A stretch of DNA of 29,976 nucleotides, from IMG/VR virus record IMGVR_UViG_3300018429_000061, positions 1-29,976 of that record. One strand, given 5' to 3'. The stretch's first letter is position 1. The number at the start of each line of letters is the position of its first letter. The notes beneath the pieces are model-generated. The model was not told the origin of the DNA, searched no databases, and worked only from the letters and a program-made list of their open reading frames with translations. Position numbers and translations under genes: made by a program. This DNA is from a virus. Shown piece after piece: positions 14,498-22,114 of the stretch.

Positions 14498-15045
14498 AGT
14501 AGCTCCTGGTCGATCTCGCCGACCTTGCCTTGCAGCCAGTTGATGACCGCTCCGGCCTGATCGACGACAGCGAGATCGTGAACGCCCTCCGGCGAGAACA
14601 GGCCGAAGACCTCCTCGCGTGCTGTCTCAGCGGTGAAGCCGAGCAGCTCGGGCAGCGTCGCCGTCGAGAACGTCGTCGGCTCGTCTGCTGACGGGTCGAG
14701 CGCCTCGGCTTTCGCGTCGTCGCCCTCACGGAGGAGGATCGCGTCACAGGTGCGGATCAGGACATCGGCGGCGATGTTCATCGCCGCGTCGTCGTCCTTG
14801 GACTTCTGCATCCGCTCGGCGAGCTTGGTGATCGTGTTGCCCTTGACCGCCTTGTAGCGGACCAGCAGCACGTTGCCCTCGCCGAGCGTCTCCTCGTAGC
14901 CCGGCACCTTCAGCGTCAGCGTGTTGCGCTTGCCGATCGCCTCGCGTGCCTCTCGCACCTTCGCGAGCGTGGTCGACACGGCCGGGCGCGACGCGCCCGG
15001 CTCGGTCGGCTCGGTGGGCGTCGGGCCGTTTCCGGCCGGCGTCAC
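14488..15045 (-). CDS. Tail assembly chaperone (G-type short product)
   Basis: A 185-aa protein between the tube and tape-measure genes, the invariant place of tail assembly chaperones. The first ~30 residues are Pro/Thr-rich and flexible. A beta-containing segment (NTLTLKVPGYEETLGEGNVL) and helical chaperone-like regions follow (KLAERMQKSKDDDAAMNIAA), and the protein ends EIDQELLGE before TAA. The GTG start overlaps the tube stop (GTGA). A fraction of ribosomes is predicted to slip -1 at the terminal GGGGGAA and add the extension annotated at 14288-14497. It is not part of the finished virion in related systems. Confidence 0.85.
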   Translation of the reverse strand: MTPAGNGPTPTEPTEPGASRPAVSTTLAKVREAREAIGKRNTLTLKVPGYEETLGEGNVLLVRYKAVKGNTITKLAERMQKSKDDDAAMNIAADVLIRTCDAILLREGDDAKAEALDPSADEPTTFSTATLPELLGFTAETAREEVFGLFSPEGVHDLAVVDQAGAVINWLQGKVGEIDQELLGE

Positions 15046-15467
15046 GCGATCACCCCGTTCGGGACGATCTCGCACTCGATGAACGACTCGTCGTTGCCCT
15101 TGTGGTCGTAGTCGGGCGGCGTGACCGCCTTCAGGGTGCCGGTGTACGTCCACCGCCTCCCGCGTCGGTTGCCGTCCTTGTCGAGCGGCTGGTTGTTGAC
15201 GGTCACGTCCGCCTTGCCGCGCCGGGCGAACAGCCACGGCAGGTCGTTGGCGATGCCGTCCAGGTCGAACAGCTTCTTGATGGTGAGGTTCTCCATCGTC
15301 TGAGGACCGCCAAGCGATACCTCCGGCCCCATGCCACCGAGCCGGGTCTTGGTCTCCTCGGAGTCGCCGGCCCCGCCGGATCGACCCTCCCACACCCCGA
15401 AGTCGCGGCCGTCGATAGTGACGGTGACCTCGAAGGTGTCCTCGCGTGCGATGTTGGGTGCAGACAT
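15042..15467 (-). CDS. Tail tube protein
   Basis: A 141-aa beta-rich protein directly downstream of the sheath gene, matching the sheath-tube order of contractile tails. Features include the N-terminal TFEVTVTIDGRDFGVWEGRS hairpin, LGGPQTMENLTIKKLFD (the region that forms the inter-ring loop in tube proteins) and a C-terminal SFIECEIVPNG strand. The length fits small contractile-tail tubes of the XkdM type. It polymerises into the inner tube around the tape measure. Confidence 0.85.
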   Translation of the reverse strand: MSAPNIAREDTFEVTVTIDGRDFGVWEGRSGGAGDSEETKTRLGGMGPEVSLGGPQTMENLTIKKLFDLDGIANDLPWLFARRGKADVTVNNQPLDKDGNRRGRRWTYTGTLKAVTPPDYDHKGNDESFIECEIVPNGVIA

Positions 15468-15485
15468 GGTTCAGTGCCCTTTCTC

Positions 15486-16946
15486 TTAGGCGGGGATCGG
15501 GTCGGTGATGGGCAACTTCGCGATCTCCAACCGCACCCACTCAGCCATCGGGCTCATGCGGACGAAGACGAGGCCGCGGACGATGCCCTCGGCCAACTGG
15601 TCGTCGGGGTTGGCGTCGACGCTGGTCGCGTCGACACGCGCCGCGTCCTCGACGGTGGCGCCGTAAAGCGACCCCGGCCCCCAGAACGGCAGGACCGCCT
15701 CGGCGAGCAAGTCGCCCTCGAACTTCGAGAGCTTGCGGCGCTGTCCGTCGAACTCCTTGAGGACGAACCGCTCGGCGACGACGAGGCCGCGAGCGACGAT
15801 CGCCATGTACAGGCGGGAGTGCGCCCACTGCCACCAGTTCGGGTCGGACTCCTTGAGCGCCAGCGACCTGTAGCCGTAGGCACGGACGGTGCCCTGCTTG
15901 CGGCGGAACAGGTTGCAGCCGAGGGCGTTCAGGGCCTCGTGAGTCGGCTCGTCGAACTGGACCGCGACATCGAGCCCATCGGGCAGGATGCCGTTGTCGC
16001 CGGCCGCCGGAGCGTTCGGCGAGTTGGACCGATCCGACAGGGCGATCAGGCCCGCCTCGACGGCGGACCCTGGCGTGGTGATCGTCGTGCCCGGCACCGA
16101 GCCGGCGCCCGTGATCCAGTTCCCCCAGTAGGAGGCCGGCCGCAACTCGGCCGTCTCGAGCGCTGCGCGCAGCGCGACGAGGTCCGCCTCGATTGCGGCG
16201 GGGTCGGTCGTGTTCGGGCCATCGACCATCGGCACGCGATTGCCGGCCTTCGCGGCACGGATCACGTTGACGCGACCGTTGACCGAGGTCAGGCCGGGCG
16301 CGGCGAGCTGGCCGGGACCGAGATCCGGCTCGAACGCGGTCAGCGCGTCGTCCCAGTTCCCGTCGTCGATCGCGGCGTGGTCGTCAGCACCGCCGACCAG
16401 CGCCGTGGCCGCCACGACCGTCGGGTCGCCGTCGCCAGCGACAGCGTCCGTGACGGTGACATGCACGGCCTTGTTCTCACCCCATGCGACCGCGGCCGCA
16501 ACATCGGCGAGGTCGGGGGAGCGCTCCAGCTCCCCGTCATCGACGTGGGAGATCACCAGGACGAACGAGCCGACCGCGACGCCAGCGACGACCGCAACGC
16601 GCAGGCTGTTGCCGTACTCGCCGACATCGACCGCCGTGATCGTGAGAGTCGCGTCCTCACCGGCGTCCTCGAGGTCGACAGTCGCCGCCGCAGCGTCGTC
16701 GCCGACGACACGGTTTACGTAGGCGCGCGACCCGCCCACCGCGAAGTACCGCTCGAGCGAGTCGAGCAGCAGCGAATAGGCGACACGCCCGCCGAGCCGG
16801 CGCTTGGCCCGCTCGAACGACGTGTACAGGACCGGCGTGGTCGGGCCGCGCTCTGCCGGCCCGACGAAGAACGCCGTCCCGGTGTCGGTGAGTACCTGCC
16901 TACCCGACGCGGTCTCGACGAGTGTGTGATCGGTTCCGGGGCGCAT
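15486..16946 (-). CDS. Tail sheath protein
   Basis: A 486-aa sheath subunit, and the gene that identifies the tail as contractile. The N-terminus has the family pattern TGTAFFVGPAERGPTTPVLY and LLDSLERYFAVGGSRAYVNR. A variable middle domain (~85-230) is followed by the conserved C-terminal sheath domain: NALGCNLFRRKQGTVRAYGY, then DPNWWQWAHSRLYMAIVARG, and a terminal VFVRMSPMAEWVRLEIAKLP strand used for handshake contacts between subunits. Its ATG shares one base with the preceding TAA. The call is firm. Confidence 0.95.
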   Translation of the reverse strand: MRPGTDHTLVETASGRQVLTDTGTAFFVGPAERGPTTPVLYTSFERAKRRLGGRVAYSLLLDSLERYFAVGGSRAYVNRVVGDDAAAATVDLEDAGEDATLTITAVDVGEYGNSLRVAVVAGVAVGSFVLVISHVDDGELERSPDLADVAAAVAWGENKAVHVTVTDAVAGDGDPTVVAATALVGGADDHAAIDDGNWDDALTAFEPDLGPGQLAAPGLTSVNGRVNVIRAAKAGNRVPMVDGPNTTDPAAIEADLVALRAALETAELRPASYWGNWITGAGSVPGTTITTPGSAVEAGLIALSDRSNSPNAPAAGDNGILPDGLDVAVQFDEPTHEALNALGCNLFRRKQGTVRAYGYRSLALKESDPNWWQWAHSRLYMAIVARGLVVAERFVLKEFDGQRRKLSKFEGDLLAEAVLPFWGPGSLYGATVEDAARVDATSVDANPDDQLAEGIVRGLVFVRMSPMAEWVRLEIAKLPITDPIPA

Positions 16947-17143
16947 TACTTGCCCTCCTCCTTCGCCGCGGCGCGCGGCTTCGCACGAGGCGGAATCGAC
17001 ACGAGCTGCTGCCCGGCGATCAGCCCCGCATTGACGGTGTCCTTCTGGGCCTCGGCGTTGAGGTCCACCTTGTCGCCGGGCGCCAGCGGGCGCCCGTTGC
17101 CGAGCGTCGTTGCGTGACGGCCGACGTACTTGAACTGGCTCAT
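16946..17143 (-). CDS. Small conserved-type phage protein upstream of the sheath
   Basis: A 65-aa protein with N-terminal beta character (FKYVGRHATTLGNGRPLAPG, VDLNAEAQKDTVNAGLIAGQ) and a basic Lys/Ala tail. Small proteins of this type commonly precede sheath genes in contractile-tailed phages. The function is unknown; it may be a minor tail or head-decoration factor. The start is supported by AAGGAG upstream of the ATG. It is coupled to the sheath gene. Confidence 0.65.
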   Translation of the reverse strand: MSQFKYVGRHATTLGNGRPLAPGDKVDLNAEAQKDTVNAGLIAGQQLVSIPPRAKPRAAAKEEGK

Positions 17144-17147
17144 GGCT

Positions 17148-17783
17148 CTACTCCTTGGTCACTTCGACTTGGACATCGGTCGCCACCACTGCGTCGGGCG
17201 GCTCGTCGGTCGGGTCGTCTGGTGGATCGGCCGGGGCCGGCGGCGAGCCGTCCTCGGGCCACGGGCCAGTCAGGCCCGCCTTCCACGTCACGACGTCGTT
17301 CAGCTCGGACGAGAAAGAGTTGATGCCGCCGAACAGCGTCCGGTTGCTCTCGACGGGCACGTCGTCGAACGACTCGCCGAGCCAGTCGGCGATCTCGACG
17401 TCGTCGGCCAGGTGGCGGCGCTGCAGCAGCGCGCCGCGCACGGCGGCGCCGTAGAGCTGCGCGAGCAGCCTCGATCCCTGCCGCTCGATGCCGGAGACGA
17501 GGACCGCGACCGAGAGGTTGTAGGCGGCCAGGTAGCGGCCCGAGCTGTCCTTGGTCGGCTCGCCGATCGTGCCGGGCGAGATGACGACCGCACACGGCAA
17601 CTGGTCCTCGGGCAAGCGGTCCAGCTCGCTGACGGTGATGATCGACCGCAGCTCCAGCTTGCCGACGTCGAGGCCGTGCTGGCGCTCGACCTCGGCGAGG
17701 TAGGCGGGCATCCACGCGCGGAGGCGATCGACGGCGGCCGCCTCCAGCAGGCCGGCGTGATTGAGGGGTCCGTAGATGCTCAT
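17148..17783 (-). CDS. Probable tail terminator / neck protein
   Basis: A 211-aa protein between the tail-completion and sheath genes, the usual position of the tail terminator in contractile phages. The N-terminal ~160 residues alternate helices and strands (VDRLRAWMPAYLAEVERQHG, LPCAVVISPGTIGEPTKDSS, YLAAYNLSVAVLVSGIERQG) in a pattern like gpU/gp37-type terminators. The C-terminal ~35 residues are Pro/Asp-rich and low complexity. The ATG overlaps the upstream TGA (ATGA). The role is inferred mainly from synteny. Confidence 0.6.
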   Translation of the reverse strand: MSIYGPLNHAGLLEAAAVDRLRAWMPAYLAEVERQHGLDVGKLELRSIITVSELDRLPEDQLPCAVVISPGTIGEPTKDSSGRYLAAYNLSVAVLVSGIERQGSRLLAQLYGAAVRGALLQRRHLADDVEIADWLGESFDDVPVESNRTLFGGINSFSSELNDVVTWKAGLTGPWPEDGSPPAPADPPDDPTDEPPDAVVATDVQVEVTKE

Positions 17784-18208
17784 GGCGTCATGTGCCTCCT
17801 GAGAAGTCGGAAGATGCGTTTGCGGTCCTGGGTGGAGATCCCGATGACGGCTCGCCTCTGCTGCTGAAAGCGGGCGACGTAGCGCTTCGTGCCAACCCGG
17901 ACCTGGAACTTCGCGACGCGCTTGACGGCGCCCTCGCCGCCGGTGAGGCTCGCCTCGAGGTCGCCCATCGCGCGCAGCACTTCGGGACTGAGGCCCTGGC
18001 GTGCCTTGCGCTCCAGGGTCGACGTCGCCAGCGCGGGCCACGGCTCTCCGAACTCGCCGCCGCCGGCCTCGAAGTTGCGGGCTATGCCCTCCTCGATGAT
18101 GTCGCCGATGTCGGTGAGTACCGGCCGGAGATTCACCGCGCGGTCGCCGAGCTGGTCGATGACCTTGATCGCCGCGCGGTCGCCCTTGATGTCGAGGTCG
18201 AACCTCAC
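17780..18208 (-). CDS. Tail completion protein (phage virion morphogenesis / gpS-like)
   Basis: A 142-aa protein. The segment GEPWPALATSTLERKARQG is the signature of the Phage_tail_S/virion morphogenesis family (P2 gpS, Mu gpG), which completes the tail end so that it can join the head. The N-terminus has a helix pair (LTDIGDIIEEGIARNFEAGG), and the C-terminus is basic (DRKRIFRLLRRH). It lies between the connector and the probable tail terminator with overlapping stops and starts on both sides. It is the same overall size as family members. Confidence 0.75.
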   Translation of the reverse strand: MRFDLDIKGDRAAIKVIDQLGDRAVNLRPVLTDIGDIIEEGIARNFEAGGGEFGEPWPALATSTLERKARQGLSPEVLRAMGDLEASLTGGEGAVKRVAKFQVRVGTKRYVARFQQQRRAVIGISTQDRKRIFRLLRRHMTP

Positions 18209-18624
18209 CCCTCGTCTTCCTCATCCGGCTCGGGTTCGGGTACGCGGCGGAGGAAGAGACGCTTGTTGACCTGCGCGACGAGCGTCCTGACGGCCTCGCC
18301 GTAGTCGAGACGAAGCGACTGGTAGGTCGTGCGATCGGTCGTGTTGCCGGCCTGCTCAGGCGTGAAGCCCAGCTCGATGAGCATCCCCGTGCGCAACGCG
18401 ACGCAGTTGCGGTAGGCCTCGTGGAGATCGTCGTCGACCGTCCCGCCGACGCGCATATGCACGTCGGCGGTGGCGGTAGCGATCAGGCTCGTGACCTGAG
18501 CGGCGGTCGGCCGGGTGTTCGCGGTGAACGTGCCCGACTCCTCGCCGCCCGCGCCGTCGCTCGCGCGGGTGCGGGCGTGGAGGATCGCCCCGACTTGGGC
18601 GACTGTCGGCGCGGTGATGGGCAT
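18205..18624 (-). CDS. Head-tail connector/adaptor protein
   Basis: A 139-aa protein with a helical core: TAAQVTSLIATATADVHMRV, DDDLHEAYRNCVALRTGMLI and TTYQSLRLDYGEAVRTLVAQ. It ends in a Glu/Asp/Pro-rich tail. The helical bundle and the position after capsid genes and before tail completion fit gp6/gp15-type head completion proteins, which attach to the portal. The ATG is 3 nt downstream of the preceding stop. No specific motif proves the role. Confidence 0.65.
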   Translation of the reverse strand: MPITAPTVAQVGAILHARTRASDGAGGEESGTFTANTRPTAAQVTSLIATATADVHMRVGGTVDDDLHEAYRNCVALRTGMLIELGFTPEQAGNTTDRTTYQSLRLDYGEAVRTLVAQVNKRLFLRRVPEPEPDEEDEG

Positions 18625-18627
18625 CGC

Positions 18628-18924
18628 CTAGTCGCCGGAGCTGCGAGCGTCGAGGATCGCGGTGACGACCTCGTCCTTGTTCGCCAGCTTGTCGGGGTCG
18701 GTGACGCCCTCGTCGCGGGCGATGCCGTCGAGGATCGGCCGCGTGAGGGCCTTCAGCTCGTCGGCGGTCTGGGCGACGTGGCCGGGGTCGCTCGCGGGCG
18801 CAGGCGCCGGCGCCACGTCGTCGAAGCCTGGTGGGATCGGCTGGCCGGGCGCGGCGACGAGCACCGTGCGGCCGTACTGGTCCTGCCCGTAGATGCGTCG
18901 GTCAGCGATTCGCTTCTCGGCCAT
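18628..18924 (-). CDS. Possible internally started small head protein (HeH/Rho-N-like domain)
   Basis: The last 98 codons of the glycosyltransferase ORF look like a stand-alone head-module protein. A short basic N-terminus (MAEKRIADRRIYGQDQYGR) leads to a Pro/Ala linker and then a helix-extension-helix pattern, ELKALTRPILDGIARDEGV followed by NKDEVVTAILDA. Such small HeH/Rho_N-like proteins are common next to major capsid genes. An internal ATG (18924-18922) has a GAAAGAGAG purine tract ~8 nt upstream. It may be translated separately as well as being part of the 344-aa fusion; proteomics would be needed to separate these. Confidence 0.5.
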   Translation of the reverse strand: MAEKRIADRRIYGQDQYGRTVLVAAPGQPIPPGFDDVAPAPAPASDPGHVAQTADELKALTRPILDGIARDEGVTDPDKLANKDEVVTAILDARSSGD

Positions 18925-19662
18925 TGCGATGTCTCTCTTTCGTGTTCGAGTTGCGGGCCGCGCCCGGAGGGCGCTGACGGCTCTGTTCACGCGCCCGCGG
19001 CGAACGGGGTGATCGGCCTTGTAGTAGGCGCGCTTTGCGGCGAGACGGTCCTCGTCGCGCAAGTTCGGGTGATGCTCGATGCAGACCTGATCGACGAGCG
19101 GCAGCAGCGATTCGCCGCGGCCGTCGTAGGGCTCGATGCGGATGCCGGCGGCGATGTAGTGGCCGGGGCAGATGCACTCGAGGTCCGGTGTCCAGGGAAA
19201 GACGCGCAGCGCCGGCCGGGGCGTCGGGCGGTAGTCCCCTTTGGGGAAGTTCGCCCGCACGCCTGGCAGGTCGTTCGGGCCGATTGACTGGAGCAGCACG
19301 TTCACCGGCCCCGGCGGGATCGACGAGAAGGTGCCGGCGACGCGCTCGTCGGCGTCGAGGACGAAGAGGTGGTCGCCGTCAACCGCGCCGCAGCCGTGGA
19401 ACATCGCGGTGCGCTTGGCGCCCTGGTCGTCCCATAGGGCCGACGTGGGGTGAAAGATCGCCCCAGCCTCCGACGCCACGGTAGCCGTGGCGTCGGTCGA
19501 GCCGGGTTGCTTCGCTGCTGCGAACGCGGGGCCGTTGTTGCCTGCTCGCCAGGCCCCGTCGAACACATGGACTTCGCCTACTCCGGCGGCGAGCGCTGAC
19601 CGGATCGCGTCGTGGAGAAGGCCCTCCTCGTTGTAGGCAGCGACTACGCAGAGGAGGGCCAT
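18628..19662 (-). CDS. Family-2 glycosyltransferase embedded in the head operon, with C-terminal head-type domain
   Basis: A 344-aa ORF directly after the major capsid gene. Residues ~1-185 resemble a GT-A fold family-2 glycosyltransferase: CVVAAYNEEGLLHDAIRSAL at the nucleotide-sugar site, then DGAW, and LFVLDADERV (~98-107) as the DxD-like metal site. Residues ~186-246 hold ICPGHYIAAGIRIEPYDGRG-like and basic helical sequence. The remaining ~98 residues match a small HeH-type head protein with no stop between them. The enzyme would transfer a sugar from an activated donor. The target is not shown by the sequence; the gene order makes virion glycosylation (capsid or tail) the leading inference, over modification of DNA or host wall. 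The Shine-Dalgarno is weak. Confidence 0.75.
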   Translation of the reverse strand: MALLCVVAAYNEEGLLHDAIRSALAAGVGEVHVFDGAWRAGNNGPAFAAAKQPGSTDATATVASEAGAIFHPTSALWDDQGAKRTAMFHGCGAVDGDHLFVLDADERVAGTFSSIPPGPVNVLLQSIGPNDLPGVRANFPKGDYRPTPRPALRVFPWTPDLECICPGHYIAAGIRIEPYDGRGESLLPLVDQVCIEHHPNLRDEDRLAAKRAYYKADHPVRRGRVNRAVSALRARPATRTRKRDIAMAEKRIADRRIYGQDQYGRTVLVAAPGQPIPPGFDDVAPAPAPASDPGHVAQTADELKALTRPILDGIARDEGVTDPDKLANKDEVVTAILDARSSGD

Positions 19663-19668
19663 TTCCGG

Positions 19669-21051
19669 TTAGGAGGTCGGCACGCTGATCTCGCAGAACG
19701 CCTCGGGCGTCGGCACGATCAGACCGGCCTGGAACTCCGCGAGGATCGCCACCAAGTTGCGGGTGAAGAAATCCTCGTGGGAGTCGGACACCAGCACGTT
19801 GACCGCCTCACGGATGAGGAACTCAGCCGAGCGCCAGTCGCCGACCATCGGGTTGCCGTGCGGGAACTGCGGACCCGTGACGACGGGACGGCCCCACAGG
19901 GTCGTCTCGCCGGCCTGGGACGGCGGGCCGAACATGTACTGCCCGGTGTCGGCCGTGGCGCCAGAGGCGTCGCGGTGGAGCCGGATGTCCTCCCAGTCCT
20001 GGGAGTTGATCCCCGTCGCAGTGACGCGGAAGAACGCCAGCTCGACCTTGGTCATCCCGCGAAGGATGTCCTCCATCAGGACGCCGTCGTTGTCCTGGTG
20101 CTGGACGCCCGGCTGGTTGTAGATGCCGGTCAGGTTGTCCCCGATGCCGTCGCCGGTGAGGATCTCGTCCTCAACGACGTCGTCGAGGCCCCAGCGCAGC
20201 CGGCCCTCGATCGTGGAACGCAGCCGCGGCACGTCGCCGAGCGACTTGCGGGTCGCCGCGACCCAGTGCGCGAGCGTCTGCACCGGGGCGTCACGCTTCT
20301 CGTAGGAGAGGCGAGACTGCGGCTTGCGGCCACCCTGCGCCGCGGTGACGCCACCGCCGATCGGCGCGTCGGTCGACGCCTCGGGCACGACCGCCGCGTT
20401 GTTGACGTAGCCCGTCTCGACGATGTAGTCGATCGAGTCGGAGTCCGTCGTGCCGACCGTGATGAGATCACGGACGAGGTGCGGCCGGAAGCGCGGCTCG
20501 ACGAGCCCGCGATGCTCCGGCTCGATGAACGCGCGGACGTTGTCCGCACCCTCGCCATCGGTGACGATGACCGACGCCGAGCGCCCGCCGGAGAGCTGGT
20601 GGGCCAGCTCATCGCGAGACATCATCTCGCCGAGCTGCATCCGCCCGAAGCGCGTCGAGGACTTGAACGCCCCCGAAGCCTTCAGCTCCTTGTACTGCTC
20701 CGAGGCGACGACGCGCGCGCCGAACGACTCGACGGAGTGCAGGCCGTCCTTGATCCGCTCGCGGACCTCGCGGAGCGGTCCCGGCCCCTCGGACCCGCGC
20801 TCGCCCTGCATCGCCCAGAGCGACTCGCGGACGCCCTTCATCTTCTCGACCTCGTCGGCGAGCTCGCCGTGACGGCGATGCGCCTCGTGGGCCTTCTGGA
20901 AGGGCTCCGAGGTCTCGTCGGTGATGTCGACGTCGGAGTCCGCCAGCTTGCCCCGGAGATCGTCGAACTCGGTCCACGCCTCCTTGGCCTCGGTGGTCTT
21001 GCTCTCGATCTGCGCGTCAAGCGTGCGCAGCTTGTCCTTCAGTGCAGCCAT
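19669..21051 (-). CDS. HK97-fold major capsid protein
   Basis: A 460-aa protein. Residues ~1-130 are a long charged coiled coil (KDKLRTLDAQIESKTTEAKE, HRRHGELADEVEKMKG) that acts as an internal scaffolding delta domain and is normally removed by the prohead protease. The remainder has HK97-type landmarks: VPEASTDAPIGG in the E-loop region, VAATRKSLGDVPRLRSTIEG for the spine helix, LTGDGIGDNLTGIYNQPGV, and the C-terminal FFTRNLVAILAEFQAGLIVP strand. It is preceded by the S49 protease gene and forms the icosahedral shell. The cleavage site is not identifiable by eye. The call is firm. Confidence 0.95.
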   Translation of the reverse strand: MAALKDKLRTLDAQIESKTTEAKEAWTEFDDLRGKLADSDVDITDETSEPFQKAHEAHRRHGELADEVEKMKGVRESLWAMQGERGSEGPGPLREVRERIKDGLHSVESFGARVVASEQYKELKASGAFKSSTRFGRMQLGEMMSRDELAHQLSGGRSASVIVTDGEGADNVRAFIEPEHRGLVEPRFRPHLVRDLITVGTTDSDSIDYIVETGYVNNAAVVPEASTDAPIGGGVTAAQGGRKPQSRLSYEKRDAPVQTLAHWVAATRKSLGDVPRLRSTIEGRLRWGLDDVVEDEILTGDGIGDNLTGIYNQPGVQHQDNDGVLMEDILRGMTKVELAFFRVTATGINSQDWEDIRLHRDASGATADTGQYMFGPPSQAGETTLWGRPVVTGPQFPHGNPMVGDWRSAEFLIREAVNVLVSDSHEDFFTRNLVAILAEFQAGLIVPTPEAFCEISVPTS

Positions 21052-21062
21052 GCTGTCCTCCT

Positions 21063-22109
21063 TCAGAGGTGACGCGGACGCGCCAGTTGGAGCGCGCGGA
21101 TGTCACGCGCTCGGGTTTGCTCCGACGCGGTGACCGCGCCTTGATCGACTGACGCCCTTCGGGAGCTGCGACGGCCACTAGCTAGTCGCTGGACCGTCTC
21201 CTCGAAGGTCGCCACGCGGTCGGCCATGCCAGCCGCCACCGCCTTCTTGGCGGTGACCACGCGGCCCTCGCCAAAGTCTTTGCGGGCCGTCGAGGCGGAA
21301 ACGCCTCGGCCCTTCGCCACGGCGGCCAGGAACATGCCGTGGAACTCGTCCACGCTCTCCTGCATCGCCTCGCGAGCCTCTTCACTCAGTGGCTCGTATG
21401 GGTTGGTCTCGGCCTTGTACTTGCCGGCCTTCACGATCGTCGTCGTGATCCCGATCCGCTCGTCCATCTTCGAGTACTCCTCGTGGAGCGAGAAGACGCC
21501 GATCGAGCCAACCTCGCCGGACGGGGTGACGACGACCTCGTCCGCGGCCGACGCGATCCAGTAGGCGGCCGAGGCCGCCATCGTGTTCGCGATCGCGACG
21601 ATCGGCTTCGACCCGCGCGCCGCGAGGATCTCGGCGGCCGTCTCGGCGATCAGGTCAGTCGACCCGCCGGGCGAGTCGATGTCGATCAGGATCGAACCGA
21701 CGTCCTCGGAGTCGACCGCATCGCGGAACGCGCGGCGGAAGCTCTCCAGCCCGGTGCCGCCTCCGCCGAACAGCATGTTCATCAGCGACGGCCGCGGGGT
21801 GATGACGCCGCGCAGCGTGATGACGGCCACGCCGCCCGCTGTCGGGCGCTCGCTGCGGCCGGCGGCGAACTGCTCGCCGAGCGCGGCGAGGTCGCCGAGG
21901 CCCGCGCCGGTCGACGCTCGAGCGAGCGCGGGCAGCAGCTCCTCGCGCACCGCCCAGTACGGGTGGAACGGGATCGGGGTGTTCGCGCTGATCGCGCGGT
22001 CCTCGACTTGGATTGTGGGACCGACAACAGGAAGGTCCGCGGCAGCACGGGCCTCCTCGACGGTCAGCAGGCCGTCGGCGAGCGCCGCGGCCGGATTGGT
22101 ATCGCTCAC
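21063..22109 (-). CDS. S49-family prohead protease
   Basis: A 348-aa serine peptidase of the SppA/SohB type used by many phages to mature the capsid. Core residues ~90-310 show ILIDIDSPGGS (~140-150), the nucleophile motif TMAASAAYWIAS with S180, and the general-base lysine in IVKAGKYKAE (K230), a Ser/Lys dyad. GSIGVFSLHEEYSKM is the conserved strand between them. The first ~80 residues are a non-catalytic leader, and the last ~40 are basic and probably disordered. It is located portal-protease-capsid, the standard order. It would remove the capsid delta domain and itself during maturation. Confidence 0.93.
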   Translation of the reverse strand: MSDTNPAAALADGLLTVEEARAAADLPVVGPTIQVEDRAISANTPIPFHPYWAVREELLPALARASTGAGLGDLAALGEQFAAGRSERPTAGGVAVITLRGVITPRPSLMNMLFGGGGTGLESFRRAFRDAVDSEDVGSILIDIDSPGGSTDLIAETAAEILAARGSKPIVAIANTMAASAAYWIASAADEVVVTPSGEVGSIGVFSLHEEYSKMDERIGITTTIVKAGKYKAETNPYEPLSEEAREAMQESVDEFHGMFLAAVAKGRGVSASTARKDFGEGRVVTAKKAVAAGMADRVATFEETVQRLASGRRSSRRASVDQGAVTASEQTRARDIRALQLARPRHL

Positions 22110-22114
22110 GGCGG

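Noticed and set aside
14946-17117. 723-aa rightward ORF
   Set aside because: Antisense to sheath and tube genes. Its composition (Arg/Val/Asp-rich, no domain) is that of a GC-rich antisense shadow.
19612-21072. 486-aa rightward ORF antisense to the major capsid gene
   Set aside because: Shadow of a confidently identified gene; no independent support.
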